Below are positions 7,704-15,497 of a stretch of DNA of 64,000 nucleotides, piece by piece; positions within the stretch are counted from its first letter, which is position 1; each line of letters begins with the position of its first letter. A model generated the notes under the pieces. The model did no database searches. It had not been told where the DNA came from and saw only the letters and a list, made by a program, of their open reading frames with translations. Where the stretch lies: positions 1 to 64,000 of the forward strand of contig NZ_WAJR01000007.1 of assembly GCF_008831035.1 (NCBI RefSeq), written 5' to 3'. Origin of the DNA: Ellagibacter isourolithinifaciens. GTDB taxonomy: Bacteria > Actinomycetota > Coriobacteriia > Coriobacteriales > Eggerthellaceae. The translations under genes were made by a program, and so were the position numbers.

Positions 7704-8426
7704 ATGCAGGTCAAAGACGAAGACATTTCCACGCTCATCGAGTTACAGCACAACGACATGGAGCTTCTTCGCGTCCAGAAGGCCATCGCCGATCTTCCGC
7801 AGCGAAAGACGATTGTCGCTGCGCGCAAGAAGATCAAGACCATCGAGGAGAAGCAGGAAACGGTGGGGAAGCTTCGCGCGAAGGCAGAGGAGAAGTTTGC
7901 CGGCATCTCCGAGGAGGACGGCAAGCTGGCCGCAAAGCAGGAGGAGGCGCAGAAGGCGGTCGATTCGGCGTCCGGCTACCGCGATGTCGAGGCGCATACG
8001 CGCGAGATGGACGGCTACGCGAAGCGCCGCGCCACGCTTGAGGAGGACCTCGCTGCCGTCGATGCTGAGTTGGATAAGATTTCTGCAGTTGAGAAGCAGA
8101 TTTCCACGGCACTTGCCCAGCTTCGGGAAACGGAGTCGGCTGCAACAGCCGAGTTCCAATCGCAGGGTGGCGAGCTGAAAAAGCAAGAGGCCGACCTTAC
8201 CTCGTCGCACGATCAGATTGCGGCGAATCTACCTGCCGATCTCAAGGCCCGCTACGACCGTGCGGCAAAGCATTGCGGAGGAGTGGCAGTTGCCCTTCTT
8301 CGCGACGATGCCTGCGGCGCCTGTCGCGCCCCGATCGAGCAAGGCCACCTGATCGACCTGAAAGCGCATGCGCCGCTTGGTGAGTGTCCCAACTGCAAGC
8401 GCCTGCTGATTGTGCTACCGTCGTAG
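7704..8426 (+). CDS. Coiled-coil C4 zinc-ribbon protein (COG1579/DUF164)
   Basis: A 240-residue protein with a long coiled coil (about residues 15-160, rich in Lys, Glu, Ala and Gln) followed by a zinc ribbon with CGACRAPI and CPNCKR. This is the arrangement of the COG1579 family, thought to bind nucleic acid, which in many actinobacteria sits directly after a Nif3 gene as it does here. It is 51 bases downstream of the Nif3 stop. A strong hairpin follows the stop codon, so this gene ends the rpe-to-ribbon transcription unit. Confidence 0.9.
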   Translation: MQVKDEDISTLIELQHNDMELLRVQKAIADLPQRKTIVAARKKIKTIEEKQETVGKLRAKAEEKFAGISEEDGKLAAKQEEAQKAVDSASGYRDVEAHTREMDGYAKRRATLEEDLAAVDAELDKISAVEKQISTALAQLRETESAATAEFQSQGGELKKQEADLTSSHDQIAANLPADLKARYDRAAKHCGGVAVALLRDDACGACRAPIEQGHLIDLKAHAPLGECPNCKRLLIVLPS

Positions 8427-8436
8427 AAGCGTTTTT

Positions 8437-8474
8437 AAGCCCCCTCTTTCTTTGTGTGTGGAAAGAGGGGGCTT
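8437..8474 (+). terminator. Terminator hairpin after the zinc-ribbon gene
   Basis: A perfect 14-bp stem (8437-8450 with 8461-8474) closes a 10-base loop. It lies 10 bases after the stop codon. There is no long T tract after it on the plus strand, but a second, much stronger hairpin follows at 8494. Confidence 0.75.
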
Positions 8475-8493
8475 CGTGTTCTTGTACTATCTC

Positions 8494-8537
8494 CCAAACC
8501 CAAAAAAGCCCGCGGATGCGGGCTTTTTTGGGTTTGG
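8494..8537. terminator. Bidirectional terminator, perfect 20-bp stem
   Basis: Bases 8494-8513 are the exact reverse complement of 8518-8537, with a GGAT loop. Each arm carries six A or six T, so a T run follows the GC core in either direction. It separates the rightward unit ending at 8426 from the leftward rpmB gene. Confidence 0.92.
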
Positions 8538-8555
8538 TGCCAAAGGGCAGTGCGG

Positions 8556-8593
8556 TCAATCGCGACAGGGGCAAAACCCCCCTGAGCGATTGA
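8556..8593 (-). terminator. Hairpin at the 3' end of rpmB
   Basis: TCAATCGC at 8556-8563 pairs with GCGATTGA at 8586-8593, and inside it CAGGGG pairs with CCCCTG. It lies 9 bases beyond the rpmB stop. It lacks a T run and may work with the neighbouring bidirectional terminator. Confidence 0.55.
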
Positions 8594-8602
8594 AGTGCGC
8601 TT

Positions 8603-8794
8603 TTACGCGCGCTCGACCTTGCCGGCCTTCATGCAGCTGGTGCAGACGTTCGCCTTGCGGACGCGGCCCTTCTCGTCGCGGATGGTGACCTTCTGGATGT
8701 TAGGACGGAACATGCGGTTGGTCACTCGATGGGAGTGGCTCACGCTACGACCGAAAGACGGTGCCTTGCCGCAAACTTCGCAAATCTTCGACAT
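8603..8794 (-). CDS. rpmB: 50S ribosomal protein L28
   Basis: A 63-residue L28 of the zinc-binding (C+) type: CEVCG near the start and [10 protein letters not shown] near the end give the four cysteines. The middle segment [18 protein letters not shown] is typical of the family. The ATG at 8794 is preferred over the one three codons upstream because GGAG sits at a better distance and L28 begins with MSK-type sequence. It is the only ribosomal gene in this block on the minus strand and has its own promoter and terminators. Confidence 0.96.
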   Translation of the reverse strand: MSKICEVCGKAPSFGRSVSHSHRVTNRMFRPNIQKVTIRDEKGRVRKANVCTSCMKAGKVERA

Positions 8795-8852
8795 AATTCT
8801 CAACTCCGTGTACGTGCCGGTTAAAAACCGTTGATGACAAAAAAGCCTAACT

Positions 8853-8882
8853 ACTATATCACAAACAGACAGCTCGTTTCAA
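8853..8882 (-). promoter_or_regulatory. Candidate rpmB promoter
   Basis: Read on the minus strand: TTGAAA (8877-8882), an 18-base spacer, and TATAGT (8853-8858). The rpmB start lies about 60 bases downstream. Confidence 0.6.
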
Positions 8883-9013
8883 GGACTTTTCGTGTGTAAT
8901 AGCGGCCGCTGGGTTCTGGCAGCTATCGTGGGCGCTTTTCCTTGCGCTATACTGCTGTTTTGGATGATTACGCGCGGGCGATTAGGCTTCGCGCGTGTTG
9001 CGAAAGGAGCATC

Positions 9014-9361
9014 ATGAGCACAACGATTCCTGGCAACCTGCATGTTGCCAACGACGTTCTGGCCGACATGGTCGGCAACGCGGCTCTCGAATGCTACGGC
9101 GTCGTCGGCATGGCGGCTCCGAATGCCGTCGACGGCATCGCGAAGATCCTGCCCGCCTCGCGCCTGCGCCGCGGCGTGGTCGTTTCGAGCACCGAGGCCG
9201 GGGTCCACGTCGAGCTTTACGTCGTCATCGAGTACGGCACGAACATCAGCGCCGTTTCCCAGAACCTCGTCGACCAGGTCACGTTCGCGCTCAAGGAGTA
9301 TGCGCGCGTCCCGCTCGACGGCGTCGAGGTCCACGTGCAAGGCGTGAAGGTCCGCAAATAG
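9014..9361 (+). CDS. Asp23/Gls24 family protein
   Basis: A 115-residue Asp23/Gls24 (DUF322) protein. The start ATG has AAAGGAG upstream. Typical segments are NAALECYGVVGMAAP and, at the end, PLDGVEVHVQGVKVRK. Members are small cytosolic or membrane-associated proteins linked to envelope stress. The gene regularly stands before a DAK2/FakA gene, as it does here 65 bases upstream, so the two probably form one unit. A TATACT hexamer at 8948-8953 could be its -10. Confidence 0.92.
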   Translation: MSTTIPGNLHVANDVLADMVGNAALECYGVVGMAAPNAVDGIAKILPASRLRRGVVVSSTEAGVHVELYVVIEYGTNISAVSQNLVDQVTFALKEYARVPLDGVEVHVQGVKVRK

Positions 9362-9426
9362 CATCGTTTCTGCGGGTGCGCGCCGCATCGGCGTGCGGGC
9401 CTGCTTGTTAAGGAGATCGTTCCACT

Positions 9427-11061
9427 ATGTCACAAACCTATACCGGATCAGACGTCCTTGCCGCCATTGCTTCGGCATCTGCCCAGCTCAGCGAGCGCAA
9501 GGAAGAGATAAATCGCCTGAACGTGTTCCCCGTTCCCGATGGCGATACCGGCACGAACATGTCGCTCACGCTGAAGTCGGTCGTCGACAACATTGCGAAG
9601 CTTCCCGCAAACGCGGGCGTAGCCGAGGTTCGTCGCGCCATCACCACGGGCGCTCTCATGGGCGCGCGCGGGAACTCCGGCGTCATCACCTCGCAGATTC
9701 TCCGTGGTTTGTGCGAGGGCTGCGCGGAGGCCGAGGAGGTTTCCACCGCGGCGATCGATGCAGCGTTCTCCCGCGCGGTCGAGGTCGCTTTCCAGGCGGT
9801 ACGCAAGCCGGTCGAGGGCACGATCCTCACGGTGGTGAAGGACATGGCCGCCGCTGCCAAGCACGCGCGCAAGAAAAAGCTCTCCGTCGACGAGGCGCTC
9901 GAGGCCATCGTCGAGGAAGGCTACGCCTCGGTGAAGCGCACGCCCGACCTGCTCCCAGTGCTCAAAGAGAACGGCGTGGTCGATGCCGGCGGCTTCGGCC
10001 TGGCCATCCTGGCTGACGCGTTCACCGCGGCGCTGCTCGGCAAGTCCGGCCCCCTTGGCGACGAGCTCGCGCTTGCCCGTGCAGGTGCTGCTCCGAAGGT
10101 CGCGATCGAGCAGATTAACGACTGGGAGGGCTCCAAGTACACCTACTGCAACGAGTTCCTCGTCGATTCCGACGTGCTCGACAAGGACGAGGCGCTCGAC
10201 TTTTTGTCTACGATGGGCGACTGCGAGCTGTGCGTTGGCGAGAAGCCCAAGTTCAAAGTGCATGTTCACTCCAACACGCCCGACAAGGTGCTCCATTATT
10301 TCTTGGAGCGCGGCCAGATTTCGGAAGTCTTCATCCACAACATGAAGCTTCAAAGCGTCGAGCGCAACGAGAAGCTTGCAGCAGAGGAGCGCTCTGAGCA
10401 CAAGCCGCTCGGATTTGTGGCGGTCGCCGCCGGCTCGGGCATGGCGAAGATCCTCGAGAGCCTGGGCGTCGACGTCGTGGTTTCGGGCGGGCAGACCATG
10501 AACCCCTCGACGAAGGATTTGCTCGACGCCGTTGAGCGCGTGAATGCCGACGCCGTCATCATCTTGCCGAACAACTCCAACATCATCATGGCGGCCCAAA
10601 GCGCGGCGGGGTTGTCCGAGGTTCCCTGCGCCGTCGTTCCCACGAAGAGCGTGCCTCAGGCGTTCTCGGCGCTGTTCAGCGCTGACGAGACCGCGTCGCT
10701 CGAGGAGAACGTCGAGAACATGACGAGCGCGTTCGCCGACACGAAGACCGGCGAGGTCACTACGGCGATCAAAGACTCCAAAGACGCGCACGACAACCCC
10801 ATCCACAACGGCGACGTCATCGGTATCGCCGACGGTTCGATCGAGGCTGTCGGCTCGAGCGTGGAGGATGTCGTGATGTCGCTGCTCGATACCATGGAGG
10901 CCGAAGATGCCGACACGTTGACGCTGCTTGCGGGTGAGGACTTCTCGGACGAGCAGCTGGATGCTTTGGTGGAGCGCATCGAGTCGCGCTTCGACGAACT
11001 GGAAGTCGACGCGCACCGCGGCGAGCAGCCGCTCTACCCGATCGTGTTCTCCGTGGAGTAG
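9427..11061 (+). CDS. fakA: DAK2/DegV-domain protein, fatty acid kinase FakA type
   Basis: A 544-residue protein of the YloV/FakA family. The N-terminal DAK2 kinase domain carries the nucleotide and Mg motif NVFPVPDGDTGTNM and GARGNSGVITSQILRG. A middle domain contains a cysteine pair (DCELCVGE). The C-terminal part resembles the FakA_C domain. FakA phosphorylates fatty acids bound to FakB, feeding PlsX/PlsY phospholipid synthesis; plsX lies further along at 19.6 kb. No fakB (DegV) gene is in the window. AAGGAG precedes the ATG. Confidence 0.88.
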   Translation: MSQTYTGSDVLAAIASASAQLSERKEEINRLNVFPVPDGDTGTNMSLTLKSVVDNIAKLPANAGVAEVRRAITTGALMGARGNSGVITSQILRGLCEGCAEAEEVSTAAIDAAFSRAVEVAFQAVRKPVEGTILTVVKDMAAAAKHARKKKLSVDEALEAIVEEGYASVKRTPDLLPVLKENGVVDAGGFGLAILADAFTAALLGKSGPLGDELALARAGAAPKVAIEQINDWEGSKYTYCNEFLVDSDVLDKDEALDFLSTMGDCELCVGEKPKFKVHVHSNTPDKVLHYFLERGQISEVFIHNMKLQSVERNEKLAAEERSEHKPLGFVAVAAGSGMAKILESLGVDVVVSGGQTMNPSTKDLLDAVERVNADAVIILPNNSNIIMAAQSAAGLSEVPCAVVPTKSVPQAFSALFSADETASLEENVENMTSAFADTKTGEVTTAIKDSKDAHDNPIHNGDVIGIADGSIEAVGSSVEDVVMSLLDTMEAEDADTLTLLAGEDFSDEQLDALVERIESRFDELEVDAHRGEQPLYPIVFSVE

Positions 11062-11129
11062 GCTGGCTTTTTCAACTCAATCGGATAGCGTCCGGCGGAG
11101 CATCGTCGTGCTCAGACAGTCCTGCTTTG

Positions 11130-11232
11130 GCGAACAGCCCACTGGGCTGTTCGCGTCGTGCGGAACTGCGCGCGACGACGCCCTGCCGGACGCGGCATTT
11201 TCGACGTTGAAGTGGAAGCTGGTCTGCTTCCA
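11130..11232 (+). promoter_or_regulatory. Structured leader before recG with three hairpins
   Basis: GCGAACAGCCC at 11130-11140 pairs exactly with 11144-11154 across an ACT loop. A second, weaker stem follows (about 11155-11178, GTCG/CGAC with GCG/CGC). A third, TGGAAGC at 11213-11219 with GCTTCCA at 11226-11232, ends just before the ribosome site of recG. None is followed by a T run. They may form a terminator for fakA, an attenuator, or an mRNA stability element. Confidence 0.4.
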
Positions 11233-11247
11233 TTGTGAAAGGAAATT

Positions 11248-13455
11248 TTGCCGGAAGCTTCCCACATACCCGATAGGCTGCAGGCCACGCTCGGGCTTGA
11301 CGAGCCGGTGAGCCGCGTGCGCCTCGTGAGCCCCGCGCGCGCGAAGGCGCTCGAGAAGCTCGGCATTCGCACGGTCCGCGGGCTCATCACGCATTTCCCG
11401 CGGCGCTACATCGACCTTTCCGCCCGCGAGACCGCCGCCTCGGCGCGCATCGGTGAATCATGCACCATCGAGGGCGTGATCCACGACGTCAAGCTCAAAC
11501 GCCCGAAACCGCGTCTGACCTTGGTGGAAATAGGCGTCACCGATTCTACGGGCGTTGTGATCGTGACTGCGTTTCGCCAACCGTGGCTCGCCGAGCAGCT
11601 CTCCGCCGGCATGCGCGTGGCGATTGCCGGCAAAATCGAGTTCAACTACGGCTTCAAGCGAATGGTGAACCCGCAGATTCTTCCGCTCGAAGGGTCCGAC
11701 GCGCCCGCGCACGGCCTCGTCATTCCCGTGCACCCTGCTGGCGAGAAGGTGACGCCGGCGCTGATGCGGCGCTTCGTGAGCAACGCGCTCGAGCTCGCCG
11801 AAGGCGTTCTCGACCCGATGCCGCTGGAGCTTCGCGTGAAGTATCGCCTGGTGAGCCGTCAGGTCGCGTTCCGTGCGATTCACTTTCCCGAAAGCCTTGC
11901 CGAAGCCCATGAGGCGCGGCGCCGCTTGGCGTACGAGGAAGTGCTCCTGCTTGAGCTCCACCTCATGCAACAAGGGGCGGCTCGCAGCCGTGGCCATGTG
12001 CCCACGGCGCACGAGATCGCGGGCCCGCGCATGCAGGCGCTCGATGCAGCGATCCCGTTCACGCTTACCGACGAGCAGCAGCAGGCCCGACTCGACATCC
12101 TCGGCGAGATGGCGCAGCCGCATGCGATGAGCCGCATGCTCTTGGGCGATGTTGGCACGGGCAAGACCGTCGTGGCCGCGTTCGCCATCGCGGCTGCGGC
12201 CGATACGGGCGGGCAGGCGCTGCTTCTCGCGCCGACCGAGGTCCTCGCGCAGCAGCACGAGCGCAGCCTGGGAAAGCTCTTCGATGCGGCGGGAATCACC
12301 CATGCGGTGCTCACCGGGTCGACCTTGGAATCCGAGCGAGCGGAGCTGCTCTCCCGTCTCGCTGCGGGCAGCCTCGACGTGCTCATCGGCACGCACGCGC
12401 TGCTCGAAGACGACGTGCGCCCGAGCAACCTCACGCTCGCCGTGATCGACGAGCAACAGCGCTTCGGCGTCGCCCAGCGCGCGAAGCTGCTTGCCAAGGG
12501 CGACGCGCCTGACGCGCTCTTCCTCACGGCGACGCCGATTCCGCGCACGCTCGCGCTCGCGTTGTTCGGGAACTTGACGCTCACGTACCTGAAGCATCGA
12601 CCGCACGACGCGGCGCGCCGCACGACGCGCGTGCTCGCGAAGTCGGAGCGCGGGTACGCCTACGATGCCGCCCGCGAGGCGCTTGGGCGCGGCGAGCAAG
12701 TGTATGTCGTGTGCCCACTTGTGGGCAAGGACACCCAGGAGCGCGACGCGATGGCGGGGGAGGGAGCCGCCGCGTCGCGCGAGGAGCCCGACGGTGGGGC
12801 GTACCACCCGATGGTCGCCATCGAGGACGATGCCGATTTGGAGCACGATGACGTTGCCGCAGCGACGCGCGAGGCGGAGATGCTCCAGGGGAGCACGTTT
12901 TTCGATTGGAGGGTCGAGCTTTTGCACGGTGGCTTGCCTTCCTCCGAGAAGCAGCAGGTCATGCAGCGCTTTCATGATAACGAGACGCAGGTTCTGGTCG
13001 CTACCACGGTTATTGAAGTTGGCGTGGACGTTCCCAACGCGACCGTCATGATCGTGGAGGACGCCGACCGCTTCGGCCTCTCGCAGCTCCACCAGCTGCG
13101 TGGCCGCGTCGGTCGCGGAGAGAAGTCCGCCCAGGTGTTTCTTGTGTCCGCCTCGAAGCAAGACGTCGCCCTCGAGCGCCTTCGCGCGATGGAGACTTGC
13201 GACGACGGCTTTGAGCTCGCCCGCATTGACTTGTCGCTTCGCCGCGAAGGCGATATCCTGGGCAATCGCCAGAGCGGTGCCTCGGTGCTGAAGCTGGTGA
13301 ACGTGGTGCGCGACGGGGGGCTTATCGAAGCGGCCCATGCCGACGCGCGCGAGCTTTTGGAAAACGACCCCGACCTTGATGCTGCCGATCACGCGGCGCT
13401 CGGGCGGGAAGTACGGTTGCTGCTCGGCGCCACACGCGTTGGGGAAGGCGGATAG
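11248..13455 (+). CDS. recG: ATP-dependent DNA helicase RecG
   Basis: A 735-residue RecG, which remodels stalled forks and branched DNA. The wedge (OB) domain occupies about residues 60-160. The helicase core shows Walker A GDVGTGKTVVA, motif II as DEQQ, TATPIPRTLAL, and motif VI QLHQLRGRVGRG. The start is TTG, supported by AAAGGA five bases upstream and by homology beginning there. Between motifs IV and V, where other RecG proteins have a short link, about 45 acidic residues are inserted (bases about 12725-12895). The rsmD start follows the stop by 1 base. Confidence 0.95.
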   Translation: MPEASHIPDRLQATLGLDEPVSRVRLVSPARAKALEKLGIRTVRGLITHFPRRYIDLSARETAASARIGESCTIEGVIHDVKLKRPKPRLTLVEIGVTDSTGVVIVTAFRQPWLAEQLSAGMRVAIAGKIEFNYGFKRMVNPQILPLEGSDAPAHGLVIPVHPAGEKVTPALMRRFVSNALELAEGVLDPMPLELRVKYRLVSRQVAFRAIHFPESLAEAHEARRRLAYEEVLLLELHLMQQGAARSRGHVPTAHEIAGPRMQALDAAIPFTLTDEQQQARLDILGEMAQPHAMSRMLLGDVGTGKTVVAAFAIAAAADTGGQALLLAPTEVLAQQHERSLGKLFDAAGITHAVLTGSTLESERAELLSRLAAGSLDVLIGTHALLEDDVRPSNLTLAVIDEQQRFGVAQRAKLLAKGDAPDALFLTATPIPRTLALALFGNLTLTYLKHRPHDAARRTTRVLAKSERGYAYDAAREALGRGEQVYVVCPLVGKDTQERDAMAGEGAAASREEPDGGAYHPMVAIEDDADLEHDDVAAATREAEMLQGSTFFDWRVELLHGGLPSSEKQQVMQRFHDNETQVLVATTVIEVGVDVPNATVMIVEDADRFGLSQLHQLRGRVGRGEKSAQVFLVSASKQDVALERLRAMETCDDGFELARIDLSLRREGDILGNRQSGASVLKLVNVVRDGGLIEAAHADARELLENDPDLDAADHAALGREVRLLLGATRVGEGG

Positions 13456-13456
13456 C

Positions 13457-14044
13457 ATGAGAATCATCGCAGGTGAATACCGTGGCCGCGTTATCAAGGC
13501 CCCTAAGGGGGATGGCACGCGCCCAACGACCGATCGCGTGCGCGAGTCGCTGATGAGCGCGCTCGCCTCCGCGCGCGGGGGCCTTGAGGGTGCGGTCGTG
13601 CTCGACGCCTTTGCAGGGTCGGGGGCACTAGGCCTCGAGGCTCTCTCCCGCGGTGCCGCATCGGCGTGCTTCTTCGAGCGCGATGGCGCGGCGGCGTCTG
13701 TGGTGTCCGGGAACATGCGCACGCTCGGCCTTGAACCGCGCCGCGCTCGCCTCGTACGCGCCGATGTGCTCGAGAAGCCGCCTCTGCGCCAACGTCCCGC
13801 GTTCGACCTGGTGTTTCTCGATCCACCCTACGCGCTTGCCGCGGAGGAGTCCCTCAGGATGGTGGCGAACCTCGCGAAGACGGGGGCCGTCTCGGGTGAC
13901 GCTATTGTGGTGTACGAGCATGCGCTCTCGACGAATGCCGATGCCGACGAGGCGGAGGCGGCGTGTGGGTTTGCGCTTTCTTCCCGCAAGAAATACGGCG
14001 AGACGGCGGTCGATATCCTGCGCTTGGCAGATACGCTCGGGTAG
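13457..14044 (+). CDS. rsmD: 16S rRNA (guanine966-N2)-methyltransferase
   Basis: A 195-residue RsmD. It begins MRIIAGEYRGRVIKAP with TRPTTDRVRESL, typical of the family, then the SAM site DAFAGSGALGLEALSRGA and the catalytic loop FLDPPYA. It methylates G966 of 16S rRNA during small-subunit assembly. It is translationally coupled to recG (one base between stop and start). The usual neighbour coaD is not present. A stem (14051-14057 with 14072-14078) lies beyond the stop. Confidence 0.95.
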   Translation: MRIIAGEYRGRVIKAPKGDGTRPTTDRVRESLMSALASARGGLEGAVVLDAFAGSGALGLEALSRGAASACFFERDGAAASVVSGNMRTLGLEPRRARLVRADVLEKPPLRQRPAFDLVFLDPPYALAAEESLRMVANLAKTGAVSGDAIVVYEHALSTNADADEAEAACGFALSSRKKYGETAVDILRLADTLG

Positions 14045-14114
14045 CGCGCGGCGGGCGTAATTATCATTTTGCGCCCGCGCCACGCCGAGGCTTATGAATG
14101 CTCTGTGGTGCGTT

Positions 14115-14142
14115 TTGCCAAATCAGGGCGTCGTGATATGAT
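14115..14142 (+). promoter_or_regulatory. Candidate promoter of the SepIVA-like/DUF177 unit
   Basis: TTGCCA at 14115-14120, a 16-base spacer, and TATGAT at 14137-14142. A perfect 10-bp palindrome, TGTGCGCACA at 14154-14163, lies where the transcript would start and could be an operator. Confidence 0.55.
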
Positions 14143-14222
14143 AAGTGGACTCATGTGCGCACAAAGAGCAGCACACGAAACGCAGATTAAACGCTGCATA
14201 ACAGCAGGTTGGAAGGAATAAC

Positions 14223-14699
14223 ATGGACGAAACCGGGGTCTTGGGTCTTCTCGAGGAACTCTCGATTTTGCTTGAGGATGCAAAGCCAGTTTTCGGCAAG
14301 AACAACCTTCGCCAGGTTGACGTGTCCGCCGCTTTCGAGATCATCGACGAGATCCGCGACACGTTCCCGAGCGAATTCGCGCAGTCGCGCCAGATTGTGC
14401 GCGAACGTCAGAGCCTTCTCGATGATGCGGAAGCCGAAGCGAACCGCATGATTGAAGATGCGCGCAGCCAGGCGATGACCATCGCCTCCGAGCAGGAGAT
14501 CGTGCGCATCTCCCAGCAGCAGGCCGACACCATCTTGGCCGATGCCCGTGAACTTGAGCGTCAGACGCGCGCCGGCGCGGAAGACTACGCCGACGAGGTG
14601 TTCGGTCACGTCGAGCAGAGCCTCGATACGCTTCTCGGCAACGTGCGCCGCTGCCGCGATCGTCTGAACGCCGGGTCGACCAACGTCGGTCGCGGCTAA
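14223..14699 (+). CDS. Coiled-coil protein, SepIVA/DivIVA-like
   Basis: A 158-residue, highly charged protein. After a short globular start (LLEELSILLEDAKPV) there is a long coiled coil from about residue 55 to 125 with many Glu, Gln, Arg and Ala (DDAEAEANRMIEDARSQA), resembling ATP synthase b-type and DivIVA-type helices. In mycobacteria a coiled-coil gene of this size and place, next to DUF177 and rnc, encodes the division factor SepIVA. The match here rests on size, helix pattern and gene order, not on a signature motif. Its stop overlaps the DUF177 start (TAATG). Confidence 0.65.
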   Translation: MDETGVLGLLEELSILLEDAKPVFGKNNLRQVDVSAAFEIIDEIRDTFPSEFAQSRQIVRERQSLLDDAEAEANRMIEDARSQAMTIASEQEIVRISQQQADTILADARELERQTRAGAEDYADEVFGHVEQSLDTLLGNVRRCRDRLNAGSTNVGRG

Positions 14700-15313
14700 T
14701 GGACGAGCTTTCCAGCGTCAGGAGCTCCCTGCGCGTCGTCTCAGGGGATCCGCTTTCCCTCGAGGTTCCCGCCGAGCTATTCTCGCCTGCAGAGTTTGCC
14801 CAGTTCGAGGGCACTGTTGCCGTTGATGAGTTCGAGTGTGGTCCCGACTCGTACCGCTTCAGTGAGCCGCTTTCGTGGCATGCCGACGTCTCCAACACAG
14901 GCGACGCGCTGCTCGTCACGGGAAACGTCACGGGAGAGGCGCGCACCGATTGCGCGCGCTGCCTCGAGGACGCGGTCTTCGATATCGAGGGCGAAATCGA
15001 AGGATACTTCCTGCTCGACGGCGCGGAGATTCCCGAAGGCGCCGACGAGGACGAGTTCGACCGTCTGCCTGCGAACCACGTGCTCGATATGGAGTCGCTC
15101 GTCGTTGCGGCCATCGTGTTCGAGCTTCCGCTCGTCCCTTTGTGCGATGAGGACTGCAAGGGCCTGTGCCCCACCTGTGGCGCCAACTTGAACGAGGGGC
15201 CGTGCGGGTGCGAGAAGGAGCAATCCGACGGGCCCGACGAGTTCGAGTTGGCGAAGAACCCCTTCGCGGCGCTTGCGAATTTCTCATTCGATTCCGACGA
15301 ATCGGCCGATTAA
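14699..15313 (+). CDS. DUF177 (YceD) family protein
   Basis: A 204-residue DUF177 protein. The core segment GNVTGEARTDCARCLEDAVFDIEGE and the C-terminal cysteine cluster CDEDCKGLCPTCGANLNEGPCGC are diagnostic. In most bacteria the gene immediately precedes rpmF and the product is linked to rRNA processing. Here rpmF is 4 kb away, because a regulator/transporter/hydrolase cassette lies between. It is translationally coupled with the upstream coiled-coil gene and followed by its own terminator. Confidence 0.9.
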   Translation: MDELSSVRSSLRVVSGDPLSLEVPAELFSPAEFAQFEGTVAVDEFECGPDSYRFSEPLSWHADVSNTGDALLVTGNVTGEARTDCARCLEDAVFDIEGEIEGYFLLDGAEIPEGADEDEFDRLPANHVLDMESLVVAAIVFELPLVPLCDEDCKGLCPTCGANLNEGPCGCEKEQSDGPDEFELAKNPFAALANFSFDSDESAD

Positions 15314-15336
15314 GCTTAATCGCGTTCATTTTTCAG

Positions 15337-15367
15337 CGCGTCCGTCGAAATGGCGGGCGCGTTTTTT
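15337..15367 (+). terminator. Terminator after DUF177
   Basis: CGCGTCCG (15337-15344) pairs with CGGGCGCG (15354-15361), one G-T pair included, followed by six T. It ends the coiled-coil/DUF177 unit before the inserted cassette. Confidence 0.8.
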
Positions 15368-15497
15368 AGCGGTTTCGAGCCCTCGCATCCCGAGAAGCTC
15401 CTCCGAGCCTCTCTTCCGCTCTCGCGCCCTCGCGCGCACCTTGCCCCCGAAGCCTTCTTCCTCCCTTTCGCCCTGTGCTCTTTCTCTTTGCGTTTGC

